Below are positions 1 to 10,737 of a stretch of 64,000 nt of DNA, piece by piece. A program made the translations under genes and the position numbers. How positions within the stretch are numbered: position 1 is the first letter of the stretch; each line of letters opens with the position of its first letter. The DNA lies in NCBI GenBank assembly GCA_002778195.1, contig PCDI01000002.1, positions 2,005,628 to 2,069,627 on the forward strand, read 5' to 3'. A model generated the notes under the pieces. That model was not told where the DNA came from. It worked only from the letters and a program-made list of their open reading frames with translations, and made no database searches. Origin of the DNA: Raffaelea ambrosiae. Taxonomy: Eukaryota > Ascomycota > Sordariomycetes > Ophiostomatales > Ophiostomataceae.

Positions 1-462
1 TTAGGAGCTGTCTCGCCTGGCGCCGAAGAAGGTGCCAAACGAACAGCCGGAAGGTACCCGTCCTGGGTTGCACGTTCCAGATGTTGGGGTCAGTGAGGAG
101 ATGCCCCTCACGAGGAGCAGTTTCGTGGAGTCGACCAGCAGCAAAAAAAGTGAAACATTGCGAGGACCAATACTCTCCTTAGTGCTGTGGGGTAGTGGAA
201 ATTGATATCCGGGGAAGATTGTCCGGGGTAGACCCACGCAGAGACTAAACTAACCGGCCAAGACCAGACGTGCTGGTAGATCTTGGGAGGCAACGAGCAA
301 GACGACGATAGAAGTCGAAATTCGACCACTGCCGTACGGAATGACCTTGGGGGTGAACTGGAGTATGCTCAGACTAGAAAAGGTCACACTTCAGTACTTC
401 AGGCCCAGTAGGATGACTTTTTATAGAGAACTGAGAGAACGAAAAGCTCGATAAATACAGGT
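1..462. other. Window edge, no gene recognised
   Basis: Open frames here are short, overlap each other on both strands and show no recognisable motif or splice structure. Nothing convincing is seen before the small cysteine-rich frame at 463-645. Confidence 0.5.
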
Positions 463-645
463 CTAGGCCGGGTCACTATAATAGTCTCTACAACGGCCGT
501 AAACAAGGAATTGGGGATCCGGTCCGCGCAGGGTAATGGCAGCCATCTGTGTAGTGCGGTTGTACATGCCAACCCGGCAGCAGTCACAGGGACACTTGCA
601 CTTGCCTCTGTACGGAGAGCAACGTCCGCAGGGGCACCAGGGCAT
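463..645 (-). CDS. Small cysteine-rich ORF (metallothionein-like pattern, unproven)
   Basis: A 60-residue frame opens with a true ATG at 645. Eight cysteines fall within residues 4-23, arranged C-x-C-x2-C-x6-C-x-C-x-C-x-C-C, followed by an ordinary 37-residue tail without further clustering except one Cys. Dense C-x-C spacing is what metallothioneins and some small secreted metal-binding peptides show, but there is no signal peptide and the frame is short enough to be chance. It is divergent from the alcohol dehydrogenase, whose start lies 193 nt away. The last part could be non-coding if an intron follows residue 34. Treat as a candidate only. Confidence 0.25.
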   Translation of the reverse strand: MPWCPCGRCSPYRGKCKCPCDCCRVGMYNRTTQMAAITLRGPDPQFLVYGRCRDYYSDPA

Positions 646-837
646 CGCTGCTTCGGTTCCCCCCTGCGGGTAGTGCTGCTAACTATATATTTGGATTCTG
701 GGAAATCAGAGACGTACATGCTCCTCATACATTCAGTTCCCCGGTCAAACAGGTTCTCATTCCTCGTGCAGCAACACCATTCTCGATACGTCATCTCTAC
801 ACCCATACACCATATCCATCCACGTACCTACCCGAAT

Positions 838-1944
838 ATGGCTATCCCCCAGACCATGCAGGCGGGCCAGTGGGACCCGGTGAGAACCAGATCCTTGGGT
901 CGTGGGCCCTCCTTCGATTCGGTGCACTAATACGCATCGCAGAAAGCCAAGCAGGTGGTCGTCAACACGGTGCCTGTGCCCAGCCCGGGCCCCAACCAGT
1001 TCCTGGTCAAGATCAAGTCGGCCTCGCTGTGCCACAGCGATCTCATGAACATGGAGTATCCCGCCAGCGACGTGCCCGTGACCATTGGCCACGAGGGCGT
1101 CGGCCACATCGTCGCGTTCCACCCGTCGGCCGAGGGCAGGGGCTTCGCGCTGGGCGACGCCGTCGGCTTCGGCTACTTTATCGACTGCTGCTTCGAGTGC
1201 GACGGCTGCATGATCCACAACACCCACTGCTCCACCGGCCGCCCCAAGGTGCAGGGGTTTGCCGCCGACGGCTTCTTTGCCGAGTACGCGGTCGTCGACT
1301 ACCACAACGGCATCGTGCTGGACGAGGCGGTCTGGGACCTGCGCACCGCGTCGGCCATCTTCTGTGCCGGCATCACCGCCTTCAACTCGGTCGACAGCTG
1401 CGCCATGCAGCCGGGCCAGTGGTTCGCCGTCATCGGCTGCGGCGGCCTCGGCCAGCTGGCCACGCAGTACGCCAAGGCCATGGGCCTCCGCGTGATCGGC
1501 ATCGACGTGGCCGACGCCAACCTGGCCGAGACCCAGAAGCAGGGCGCAGAGGCCGTCTTCAACTCGCGGACGAACCCGGACTACATCCAAGACATCAAGG
1601 CGCTGACGGGCGGCGGCTGCCACGCGGCGGCCGTCTACACCAACGTCAAGCCCGCCTTTGTCGGCGCGCCCAAAGTGCTGCGCCTGGGGGGCACGATGAT
1701 GGTGATTGGCATCGCCGCCGAGGCGCTCGAGTTCACGTGCATGGACATGGTGCTCGGCATCTACAAGATCAAGGCGGACAGCACGGGCATCCCGCAGCGG
1801 ATCCCCAAGGCCCTGGCGTTTTCGGCCCAGCACAACATCCGGCCCGTCGTGGACGTGCGGGGCGGCCTGGACCAGCTGGCCGGCATGGTCCGGGAGATGC
1901 AGGAGGGACGCAACACGGTACGGACGGCCGTGGTGTTTGAGTAG
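838..1944 (+). CDS. Zinc-dependent alcohol dehydrogenase (MDR family)
   Basis: Two exons, 838-879 and 943-1944, give 347 aa; the intron 880-942 has GTGAG, a CTAAT branch and CGCAG. The product is a cytosolic medium-chain dehydrogenase that oxidises alcohols or reduces aldehydes with NAD(H). Catalytic zinc ligands are visible at Cys44 (LCHSD) and His64-Glu65 (GHEGVG). The structural zinc set is Cys97, Cys100, Cys103 and Cys110. The Rossmann motif GCGGLG is near residue 179. Length matches fungal Adh1-type enzymes, and the first exon supplies the expected N-terminus ending in GQWDP. The last 75 nt, including the stop, are repeated twice more downstream (see repeat at 1879-2091). It is convergent with the SDR gene. 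The family is certain; the substrate is not. Confidence 0.93.
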
Positions 1945-2091
1945 ACGGGGCGGGCCGGCATGGTCCGGGAGATGCAAGAGGGACGCAACACGGTACGGAC
2001 GGCTGTGGCGGGGCGGGCCGGCATGGTCTGGGAGATGCAAGAGGAACGCAACACGGTACGGACGGCCGTGGTGTTTGAGTAGACGGGGCGA
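1879..2091 (+). repeat. Three tandem copies of the ADH 3' coding end
   Basis: Copies run 1879-1953 (75 nt, inside the CDS and including the TAG stop), 1954-2016 (63 nt) and 2017-2091 (75 nt). They differ by only a few substitutions. The middle copy lacks exactly 12 nt (TGTTTGAGTAGA), the stretch holding the stop codon. Both periods are multiples of three, so the frame stays open from the first TAG (1942-1944) to an identical TAG at 2080-2082. Confidence 0.95.
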
Positions 2092-2263
2092 GGGGCGCGG
2101 GCCACAATTTGATTGCCAAAACGGCGGAACATGAGACCTATGAACAGAACCACCCTTTTTTTTTTTTTTTTGCTTCCCTTTTTCCCTGCGTAAAACTGTA
2201 AAGACAACTCGATGCACGCGAGACAGAGCAATCGCAAAAAACGTACACAAACAAAAAAAACCA

Positions 2264-3122
2264 CTACACCGTCGAAAATCCGCCATCCGCAACCAAGGAG
2301 GCACCCTGCATGAAGCTGCTCATGGGCGACGCCAAAAAGGCAATCGCGTCGGCAATCTCCTCCATGCTGGCCATGCGCCGCAGCGGCGTGCGCTGGATGT
2401 CCTTGGCCAAGTAGCTGTCGCTGCCCTGGGCCATGGCCGACAAGAGCAGGGGCGTCTCCACGTAGCCGGGGCAGATGGCATTGATGCGGATGCCCATGGG
2501 CCCGTAGGCGTTGGCGTCCGTCCGGGTGAGGCCGATGAGGCCGTGCTTGGCCGTGCTGTAGGCCGTCTGGAGCAGCCCGTTGCCCGGCCCGACCACGCCG
2601 TACATGGACGCCGTGTTGATGATGCGGCCGCGGCCGTCGCGCGGGCCGCGGTCCGCCTGCCCGACCATGACCTTGAGCTCCTCCTTCTGGCACCGCCACA
2701 CGCCGTCCAGGTCGATGCCCAGCACGCGCCGCCACTCGTCCTCCTCGACCTCGTGCGTGTGCTTGTTCGGGCCGCCCACGCCGGCGTTGTTGAGCGCAAT
2801 GTCCAGGCGGCCGAACGCCTCGACCGTCGCCGCGACGGCCGCCTGGACCTGCTCCGTCTTCTGCACGTCCAGCTGGAACGTCCGCACCTGCACCTCGGGG
2901 TAGGCGGCCGCCAGCTCCGTCTTGACGGCTTCCAGGGCCTCGCTATTGACGTCGCCGAGCGCCAGGTTGCTGATGCCGTATTTGGCAAACGCCAGAGCGC
3001 TGTACTTGCCAATGCCTGGGGTTCTTGGTCAGCACGGCCCGGGCATGGTGGACGAGCGTGTGTGCCCACTCACCTGAAGCGGCACCGGTGATGAATGCGG
3101 TTCCTTTGACGAGGGCTGCCAT
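2264..3122 (-). CDS. Short-chain dehydrogenase/reductase (classical SDR)
   Basis: Exons 3074-3122 and 2264-3015 with a 58-nt intron give 266 aa. The intron falls inside the cofactor-binding motif: joining the exons restores TGAASGIG near residue 12, the NAD(P)-binding signature, which proves the model. NNAG follows in the middle, then the catalytic Ser in NTASMYG and YSTAK (Tyr and Lys of the triad), and the PG motif in CPGYVETP. The C-terminus ends in the usual DGGFS(T)V. Such enzymes reduce or oxidise keto/hydroxy groups of small molecules or lipids in the cytosol. It is convergent with the alcohol dehydrogenase (320 nt between stops). Which substrate it uses cannot be told. Confidence 0.92.
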
Positions 3123-3863
3123 GGTGTTGGATGGTGTCTTCTTTTTTTTTTTCTTTTTTTTTCTGGCTCGTTGTTGTTTTCGCCTGTCTTTGGGCGGACT
3201 TCTTTCTACCACGGACGGGACAGGGAGAAATCCCCGCGTCCTCGTTTCACCCTCTGCAGAACGTGGTGCCGAGGCATATATGGCCTCCCGAGGGGTTCCC
3301 TCCTCACGGCTTGTAAGTCACGAGTGGGGTAGCAACCACGACACAACGCTGTGGGTGGGGGCCATGCTAGGCCCTTGGGGGAGCGCCGCAGCGAATCGCA
3401 GGCCGGGGCGTGGGTTTTGCGCCCAGGGGCGGAAGCTCGGGGTGGCTGGCTTGTCTCCTGGCTCGTTGCACCGAGGACCCGGAGACAACGCTGCGAATTA
3501 GGCAAGGCCACATCGTAATCTTCATTGGCCAAGAAATAATGGCGAGAGATGTCACGACACGGCGACGCAGATGGCAGACCTGGATGGCCCGCTCGCTCGG
3601 ACTCGCCCCCCGGATGGAGGATCGTCAGGATCATTAGCATCAGGAGGATCATTAGGGTCAGTAGATTCCTATGGAGATCGTTCTCTGCGATATAGGATGC
3701 GGACCCCCCTCCGAACACGCAACAAGCAAAAATAAAATAATAATAAAAAAAATAAAAAAAATAGAAAAAAGTAAAAAAAAAACTCCCCATGACACATTTG
3801 GCCACCGCACAGGACAGGATTCGTCGTGGATCTCGATCCTCAACAGCGGACGCAACATCCTCT
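3123..3863. other. Intergenic, SDR promoter and permease 3' side
   Basis: Short overlapping frames only. There is a T-rich run just upstream of the SDR start and an A/T-only tract of about 60 nt at 3725-3783 downstream of the permease. A CATATATG element lies near 3274, about 150 nt upstream of the SDR start, and may act as its TATA element. Confidence 0.5.
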
Positions 3864-5926
3864 CTACACGCGCACAGTCGTCACATGCACTCCATCGTGC
3901 TCGGGATCCGCCATCCCGGCCTCCTTGTTGCCCCACGTCTCGCTCTCTTCGTAGGCCGGCTCGTCCACAAACGTGTCGGTCGGCGGGAACAGCAGGCTCA
4001 AGATGGTGTAGATGCCGCCGCAGATGAAAAAGGCCGTGAGCCAGGATGCTTTGTCTGGAGAGGCGGTTAGGCGGGCAGGACAGGGGCGTGGGGGGGAGGG
4101 TGTGGCCACACTTACAAAAATACAGGTAGTTGCCCACCGGCACGTTCGGGTTGATCGCATGGATCAGTCCCGGCAGGTTCACGGGCACGGCCACCAGCAG
4201 CGCCGTGGCCGCCCGCCAGTTCACGCCGCCCACGTACCGGTAGATGCCCTCGTTCTGGTAGAGCATCGGCACGTGCAGCCGCCCCCGTCGGACGATGTAG
4301 TAGTCGGACAGCATGATGGCCAGGAACGGCGCCAGCACAATGGCGTAGCCGCTCAGAAACGTGGTCAGGCTGGTGGCGCTGGCCTGGATCTTCCACGGGG
4401 CGGTGGCCCAGCCGCCGACGATGGACACGACAAAGGCGGCACGCGGGATGTTGATCCAGCGGGGCACCAGAAAGGCCAAGTCGTTGCTGGCGGCGACCGA
4501 GTTGGTCGAGATGTTGGTCCCGAGGGTGGCCATGCCGAGGGCAAAGGCGCAGAAGAAGGCGGTGGCCCGGTTGTCCCAGCGGGCGACGATGGTGGTGGGG
4601 TCCCAGGAGACGGTGCCGTAGATGGCTTTGCTGGACGACGCGACGACGATGCCGAGAAACGAAAAGACCCAGTAGACGACGGGGATGTAGAGCCCCTGCC
4701 AGTACGTCACGGAGGGCTTGCGCCCATAGCGGGTGAGGTCAGACTGCGGGGGGGTAGTCGTGTGAGCATAGCATGATTCCTGTGCGCGGTGGCAGACGCT
4801 CCACGTACAATGTTCAGAGCCAGCGTCGTGCGGCCGCTGATGGCAATGTTGACGGCGGCGAGGTACGCCCAGCTCTTGGCCGTGCCGGTGACGGTGGCCT
4901 TCTGGCCGAAGATGGGGCCGGCACCGCCCGTGTGGACGGCCCATCCGAGCATGGCAAATGCGGCAATGACGGCCAGCAGCGACTTGAACATGAACAGGTA
5001 GCGCAGCTTGCTCGGGTGGATCATGACAAGAGGGAATTGCACTACCACCAGGCGGTCAGAGAAAGGAAGGGGGCTAGCCAAGAACACCGATCACGAGACG
5101 GGGGGGGGGGGGAAGACACCCACGGATCCAGAACACAAAGTAGGCAATCAGCATCTTGCTGGTCGTGCCGGCCGAGGGAGACAGCGCGTTCGGGTAGCTG
5201 CGCAGACTGGGCCAGATGGACTGGAGCATGATGAGCATGCACGACGCGCCGATGTAGGTGTTGATGCTAGACGAGCGTCAGGCCGCGATGTTTTGGACTC
5301 CTCTTGCGAACCAGGCGTGCACTCCCTTACCCAAAGTAGATCAGACCGAGCACGAAGCGCGACACCACGGCAAAGTACGAAAAGTAAAAGCCCATCGATG
5401 CGCGGCTCGCGATGGACATGGGAATGTGGCACCGCGAGCCGTAGATGCCGTTCAGGGCCACGGCCACGCCAATGATGGTGTTGCCGATGGCACTGGGGGG
5501 GGGGGGGAGGAGGAGGCACGCTTGCGTTAACATGGGATACGATCTTTTTCCCGCAGGCGGCGGCGGCACAAACTCACATGGCCACGGCCGCTTCGCGCCA
5601 GCTGAGGCCCAGAGACACGATGCTGCCGGCCTGCTGCATGGTGCCGACGTTGCCGCCGTCCGACAGCCAGAGGAACAGGTAGTCGATGCTGTTGGCGAGA
5701 GTGTCAGTGGCAGTTCGTTCGTCTCCCCGAAAAAAAAGAACAAAAAAAAGAGATGGCGGGCGGCCACTCACGCCCGCCATGTCCTCCGCTCGGGGGGCAC
5801 AATGTCGACATCCTCGTTGGACCACCCGTGGCGCGTCGCAAACGAAGCACGGGACGTATCCAGACGCCAGTAGTCGACGTCGAGGTACTTGCGCAGGTCT
5901 TCCCGGGTCGGGAGGGAGAGCTTCAT
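3864..5926 (-). CDS. NCS1-family nucleobase/allantoin-type permease (Fur-like)
   Basis: Seven exons: 5772-5926, 5578-5688, 5331-5492, 5124-5266, 4809-5041, 4116-4743 and 3864-4054. All six phases agree, giving 540 aa. This is a plasma-membrane proton symporter of the NCS1 group, which in fungi moves uracil, uridine, allantoin, thiamine or similar rings. Visible marks are the N-terminal PPERRTW segment before TM1, a conserved TM region beginning WLSDGGNVGT, HPSKLR between mid helices, the NISDLTRYGR loop, TLGTNIS and PWKIQAS. About 12 hydrophobic stretches are present and the C-terminal tail is acidic. Several introns carry long cytosine runs. The gene sits head-to-tail with the PfkB-type kinase. 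The family is firm; the substrate is inferred only to a class. Confidence 0.92.
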
Positions 5927-6628
5927 TGTGTCAGAGGCGGTGACGATCTCGGCTCTCCAGAAATCTACAGGAGAAAGCCTGGGGGGCTGGAGAGCAGCCA
6001 AGCTTTTTGTTTTCTGCTCGAGGGTTTTTGTATCGGCCGTTTTCCTCAACGGGGCAAGTGGAGGAATCCAGAAATCTCCCGATGGGGGGGGGTCCTGGCG
6101 AGATAAGCCAGCCCCGACGAGATAGGTAAATGGAAATAGGTCTTGTGGTGCAGACTTCCGAAGCCCTAGTCGCTGCGCGACATGGGTCCTTCCATCGCAC
6201 GAGGACGTGAAAATATGCAAAAGCGCGGTTTTCACGGAGAAACGATTAAGAAACGACCCTGTCGCGAACACTTCCCGAGAGAGGCGGATGCTACCTCCAG
6301 GTAGACACATTGCTGAAATGGCTTCTACACGCACAGTTCTATCGTACCACGCTCCAGTTTCCAGCCTGCCGGGACGAGGCACGACGCCTGACTGCCGGTG
6401 TCCACGCCCTAGTCTCGCTTAACGTGACAGCCGTGGCCAACTGCGACGCACTAGCCAGTCTCTTGCCGATCAGTCTGATTTGGTATGTACACGATTTTCT
6501 GTCGCTTTTCCCCGTGACCACGGCGGAGCTTGGCCTTTCCCCCAGCCCACCCCGGCCCTTGTTTACTGGCACCGAGATGGCCAGCCGCGAATAGAGAAAT
6601 CAAGTCGCTTGTTGGGATCTTCGTGCGC
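5927..6628. other. Intergenic, no gene seen
   Basis: This is the upstream region of the NCS1 permease and downstream region of the kinase. Frames are short, with no domain or splice pattern. No clear TATA element was recognised. Confidence 0.5.
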
Positions 6629-7749
6629 CTATGCAGCCGATCGTAGCCTGTCCCCGTAGCTGCTGCATCGTGCGGAAAAAGCCTCGCCGTTCCATGTTTC
6701 GCTGCCGTCTTGCTTTTGCAGCGCGGGAAGCCCGATCTGCTCCAACACAAAACTGGCCGCCACGTTGGCGCACTTGGCTGCCTCGACCGCATCCTTGCCA
6801 CCGGACGACATGGCAAACGTAAATGCGCCCAAAAAGGCGTTGCCGGCCCCCGTAGCGTCGACTACCGCACGTCCGGCATCCGCGCCGAACGAATACGCCG
6901 GCAGCCAGCAATGGCGTCCTTTGGTCGTGCCTGACGCGACCAGACAGCCCGCGCTGCCGGCCCGCACGACGATGGTCCCCTGGCGATCCGGCCCAATGCC
7001 GGCATCCAGGCAGGCGTCGGCGTACTTCTCAAGGAGGCTGCGGTCGAAGCGGTCATCCGCGGCGTCGTCCTCGGAGACCGGGCCCTGGAACAGCGTCATC
7101 AGTTCCAAGTGGTTGGGCGAGAAGACGTCCACGTGCTGGCAGGCAGCCAGGTGTGCGTCCCGGGCATCTTCGCTGATGGCAATCGGCAGCGGCTCCCAGA
7201 CAAGCAGTGGCCGCGGACCGTCGGTACTCGACCGCAGCCGGAGGACCTGGGCCACCTGCTCTTCCGCCGTGGCCGGGCTGGCCAGCAGGTGGAAGGCACC
7301 CGCCTTTCGGAGGGACAGCGGCAAGTCGGCCGGTGTTGGCTGCAGTGGCGGAGTGGTGTACCGGAATGACTTTCCTGTTCCGAGACTGTCAGATGTCTGG
7401 CCATGTTGTCCACGAGGAACGGCGACTCACGGCTGAAGGCGACGTCGTGGTACTCGAGCAGGCCGCGGGTGGACGTCCGTGTTGCGTCGACCTGCACGGT
7501 CAGCTGGATGGCCCATTCCTTGAACCGGGACAGAACCGCCTCTGGAAAATCGCGGCCGGCAAGGATGAAGCAGCCCACATCAGCTGCACGCTCCGGGCCG
7601 GCCACAATGCGGGCGCCGAGGACGGAAAAGGCCCCTGATCCGCCGGGGATGTCGAGTATGGGTGCTTTGCCAGGAGACCGCAACTCGTCGACAACCACCA
7701 TCCCCAGCGACACAAATGCGGGCGGTTTTGTCACAGAGGTGTCCGCCAT
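6629..7749 (-). CDS. PfkB-family sugar kinase, Mak32-like
   Basis: Exons 7431-7749 and 6629-7374 (56-nt intron, phase 1) give 354 aa. The fold is ribokinase-like: an early Gly-Gly (IPGGSGAF near residue 36) that contacts substrate, then the C-terminal nucleotide/anion-hole motif VDATGAGNAFLG. In ordinary PfkB kinases this reads DTGAGD and the last Asp is the catalytic base; here it is Asn. From memory of the family, fungal Mak32-type proteins share the GAGN variant and the TTPPLQ segment seen after the intron. Yeast MAK32 supports maintenance of a dsRNA virus; its reaction is unknown. So the protein is PfkB-like with doubtful phosphotransfer activity. Cytosolic, no signal peptide. Confidence 0.85.
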
Positions 7750-8158
7750 TGTTATGCGCAGGTGTGTGTCGTAACTTGGGGTTGGAGATTGCGGTAGTGT
7801 GGTAGACAGTCAAGTTTGCTGGTTCCTGTACCTAAAGTGTACAATCCACTAGAATCAACTAGCCTGGATCCACTGTTAACAGTCCATAAGACACAGTCAA
7901 TAAACGAAAACATGTGCACATGTTTCTTTATGGCATCAATGCAGCAATGGCTAGCGGAGTGGTTTCTACTAGTCTTTTTAACAGATTTTTGTTGGCGCGC
8001 AACAGCCTCAGCTGATCGCCCGTATGCTCTGCCGCATCTAGTCATCAACTGTATACCTCTACGCTCTATGTCTGTAGTCTACCTAGCAATCTATTCGCCT
8101 TGTCTAATCAAGTCCATTTTTGGAAACCTTTTCCTGATGCAGCTGAAAAGTCCCCTGC
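7750..8158. other. Intergenic, no gene seen
   Basis: This separates the kinase start from the MFS stop. Only short overlapping frames are present. Confidence 0.5.
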
Positions 8159-9989
8159 TTAAAATCTCTTCTTCTTCAGCAGACAAGCACAAACCGTCAC
8201 CAGTGCTCCTGCAGCAATCACCAGAACCCACTCCTTTTGAATGGTTGCCACGATCACGTCCACACACTTTCGCCTCAGCTCGGGCGTCAGCTGCTCAAAG
8301 ACTTGGCTGTGCGTGCCCGCAATGGCTGCCCGAATTTGTGCCTCGCTGAAGCCCTGGCCATGCAGCACCTTTTGCATATCCTGGAACGCGATGCTCTGGA
8401 ACATGGCGCTGGCAATCAGCAGCGAAAGCATCTGGCTCGATCCCTGCCCAAAATTGATAAACTGGATGACTGCGGCGGCCCGCTGTTCCCGGACACGCCC
8501 ACTGGCCACGTAGTAGCTGGCCTGGCTCGGCGTCAAGCCCAGCCCCAGGAGCAGCGAGATGCCATAGATGGCCCCCGGAGGCGTGTCGACGTCGACCGTG
8601 TACATGGCGACCCCGCCGGCGGTCAGGATGAGCCCGGACAGCAGGAACCACAGCCAGTGGTAGCCGACGCGTGGCAGGGCATACCCGCAGAGCAGGATGG
8701 AGACGACGTAGAACACTACAAAGGGCAGCAGGCGAACGGCGGCGCGCGTGCCGTTGTCGCCCTGCGCAAACAAAAAGTAGAGCGGGATGTAGTAAATGGC
8801 CACAAACAGAGCCGCACCGCCGCAGGCGATGGCCACGTAGAGAAGGATGAGCTGGAAGTCGGCCAGCAGGTCGCAGGGGAAGAGGCGGTGCTCGGCCGTC
8901 GTGAGAACGCACCATCGCTGGCAGAGGACAAAGGCGACGGCGAGCACGCCGGCCACCGCCACCGTGGCAACAAAGCCCGCATCCGACCAGTCCCAGACAC
9001 CGCCACCCAGACCAAAGGCCACGGTAAACGTCGCATACAGGGCTGTGTTGAGCGCCATGCCCAGCCAGTCGAGCCGGGGAAGCTTGCGGAGGAAGGCATC
9101 TTCGGGCTGGCGGGGCATCGACGGAAGGGCCAAGAGGTAGATGGGGGCGGTGACGCCGAGGATGACCAGGTTGAGGTAGAAGGCCTGGACGCTGTTGTTA
9201 GTACCCAAGGACCGCCAAGACGCCAACGGGAAACGCACCCATCGCCAGGTAGCCGCGCTGTCCGCCAGCAGGCCGCCGACAATTGGCCCGAGAATGGCGC
9301 CCCCGCCGTACACAAAGCCTTCGAGGCTGACGTAGAGGGATTGCTCGACCGGTGTCGTCAGCTCGGCAAAGATGTTGATGGTGCTAGTAGGGAGCGATGA
9401 GCAAAGGGAAGGGAAAGCTGGGGAAAGTCACCAAAGATGCGACAACGTACCCAAGATACATCCCCGCGCCGCCGACGCCCGTCCAGACACGGCCCACGAT
9501 GAGTGCGGCCATGGACGGCGCGGCACCGCACAGCGCGCTGCCTGCGGCAAAATTGACCAGACAGCCAATGTACAGCCACTTGATGTTGAACATGCCATAG
9601 GCCTGTCCCAGGGGCAGGATGGCCACGGTCGAGCCCAGGCCGAAGCCGAATCCCAGCCAGCCCAGGAGCGTGACATTGTCGTAGGTGGTCGACACGCTGG
9701 CCTGGATGTCGGCCGAGATGGTGGTGTCGAGGCCGTAGAGAACGTTGGCCGAGAAGACGGAAAGGCAGACCAGCGCCCAGCGGACGCCCCGGATGGCTCG
9801 TTCACGAGGAGCAGGTGCGGCAAGGTCACCGCTGTCGCCGCTGTCGCGGTCCATTGCTGGTGCAAGTACCGGCTCTTCGAGAGCTGTCTCTGTTTGTGGC
9901 TGGCCCGGCTGCGAGCTGTCGTCGGCCTCCTTTTCGCTGTCGACGCCGGCATGGGGCGCCGACACCCGCTGTCCCTCGATGGAAGTCAT
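8159..9989 (-). CDS. MFS drug/toxin efflux transporter, DHA2 (14-TM) type
   Basis: Exons 9451-9989, 9239-9383 and 8159-9184 give 569 aa. The second intron has a perfect TACTAAC branch site. An acidic, polar N-tail of about 70 residues precedes the first helix. The sequence has the MFS signatures LDTTIS in TM1, GRVWTGVGGAGMY (motif B region) and GGGAILGPIVGG (antiporter motif C), followed by TWRWAFYLN. Fungal relatives of this kind export toxins, antifungals and secondary metabolites across the plasma membrane by proton antiport. The start chosen is ATG at 9989; an upstream TTG extension has no ATG. The tail is short and lysine-rich (KKKRF). Neighbours are unrelated in pathway, so the exported substrate is unknown. 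Confidence 0.9.
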
Positions 9990-10737
9990 CGCGATCAGGC
10001 TGCACAAAAGAGAGTCACCCAGTGAAGTTCAACCAATGACGGCCAGCAGATGCTGTTGCTCTATTTCCTGGTGTTCTGACCAAGGCTCCTGTTTTATATA
10101 CACAGGGACCGCCCGGCATCCCTTCCGAAACTCCTCTCCGAAACTCCTTTCCTGATGCCCCAAGGAGATCCGGAGAGCCTGTTTCTTATGAATCGCCCTT
10201 CCCATTCGTCCAGAGCAGGAACCATTGGCAGATCCTTCCAGGGAGACCCGCTCTTCTGGCTGGCCCAGGGCACAATGAGAGCGCTGCTCAATAACGCCGG
10301 CAGGTGCAGTGTATGTAAGTCCGCGCAGGAATCTCCATCGGGGTTTGGGGCCTGCTAAATCCGCCAGCCTTCTGTTGTGGCTGGGGATCCACAGGCAAAC
10401 GCCCTACGACGAAAAGTGCCAAGGCTGAGCCGTCTGGAAGTAAGGCTAATAGCGAGTATACGACTTGGGCCAACCCTTATGTCCAGAATCGACTATTCCC
10501 CCACGGTACACAAGCTTTCCCATCCAACAACGCAGAGGGTTTGCGCCAAACGCGGCCCGAGTCAGCAGGACGCCTATCACGCATTGCACAGAGAGCAGAA
10601 AAAAAAAGGGCAATGCATATGGCGTGGGATTGTTGCTATGAACTTGTGAACACGGGGGATAACAGCGCGGCAACACCGCGCCCAGTTTCTGTCGTCTGGA
10701 GACGAAATTACAAAAACAAAAAATAAAAAAAATAAAA
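9990..10737. other. Intergenic between MFS start and sedolisin stop
   Basis: It contains the MFS promoter (TATA listed separately) and the 3' region of the sedolisin gene. No credible frame is seen. Confidence 0.5.
10093..10100 (-). promoter_or_regulatory. TATA box of the MFS transporter gene
   Basis: On the minus strand this reads TATATAAA, 104-111 nt before the ATG at 9989. Position and sequence fit a core promoter; there is no experimental support. Confidence 0.5.

Noticed and set aside
757..2304. Long minus-strand frame (515 codons) across the alcohol dehydrogenase
   Set aside because: It is antisense to a well-supported enzyme gene; its length comes from G/C-rich third positions and its composition is arginine/histidine-rich with no motif.
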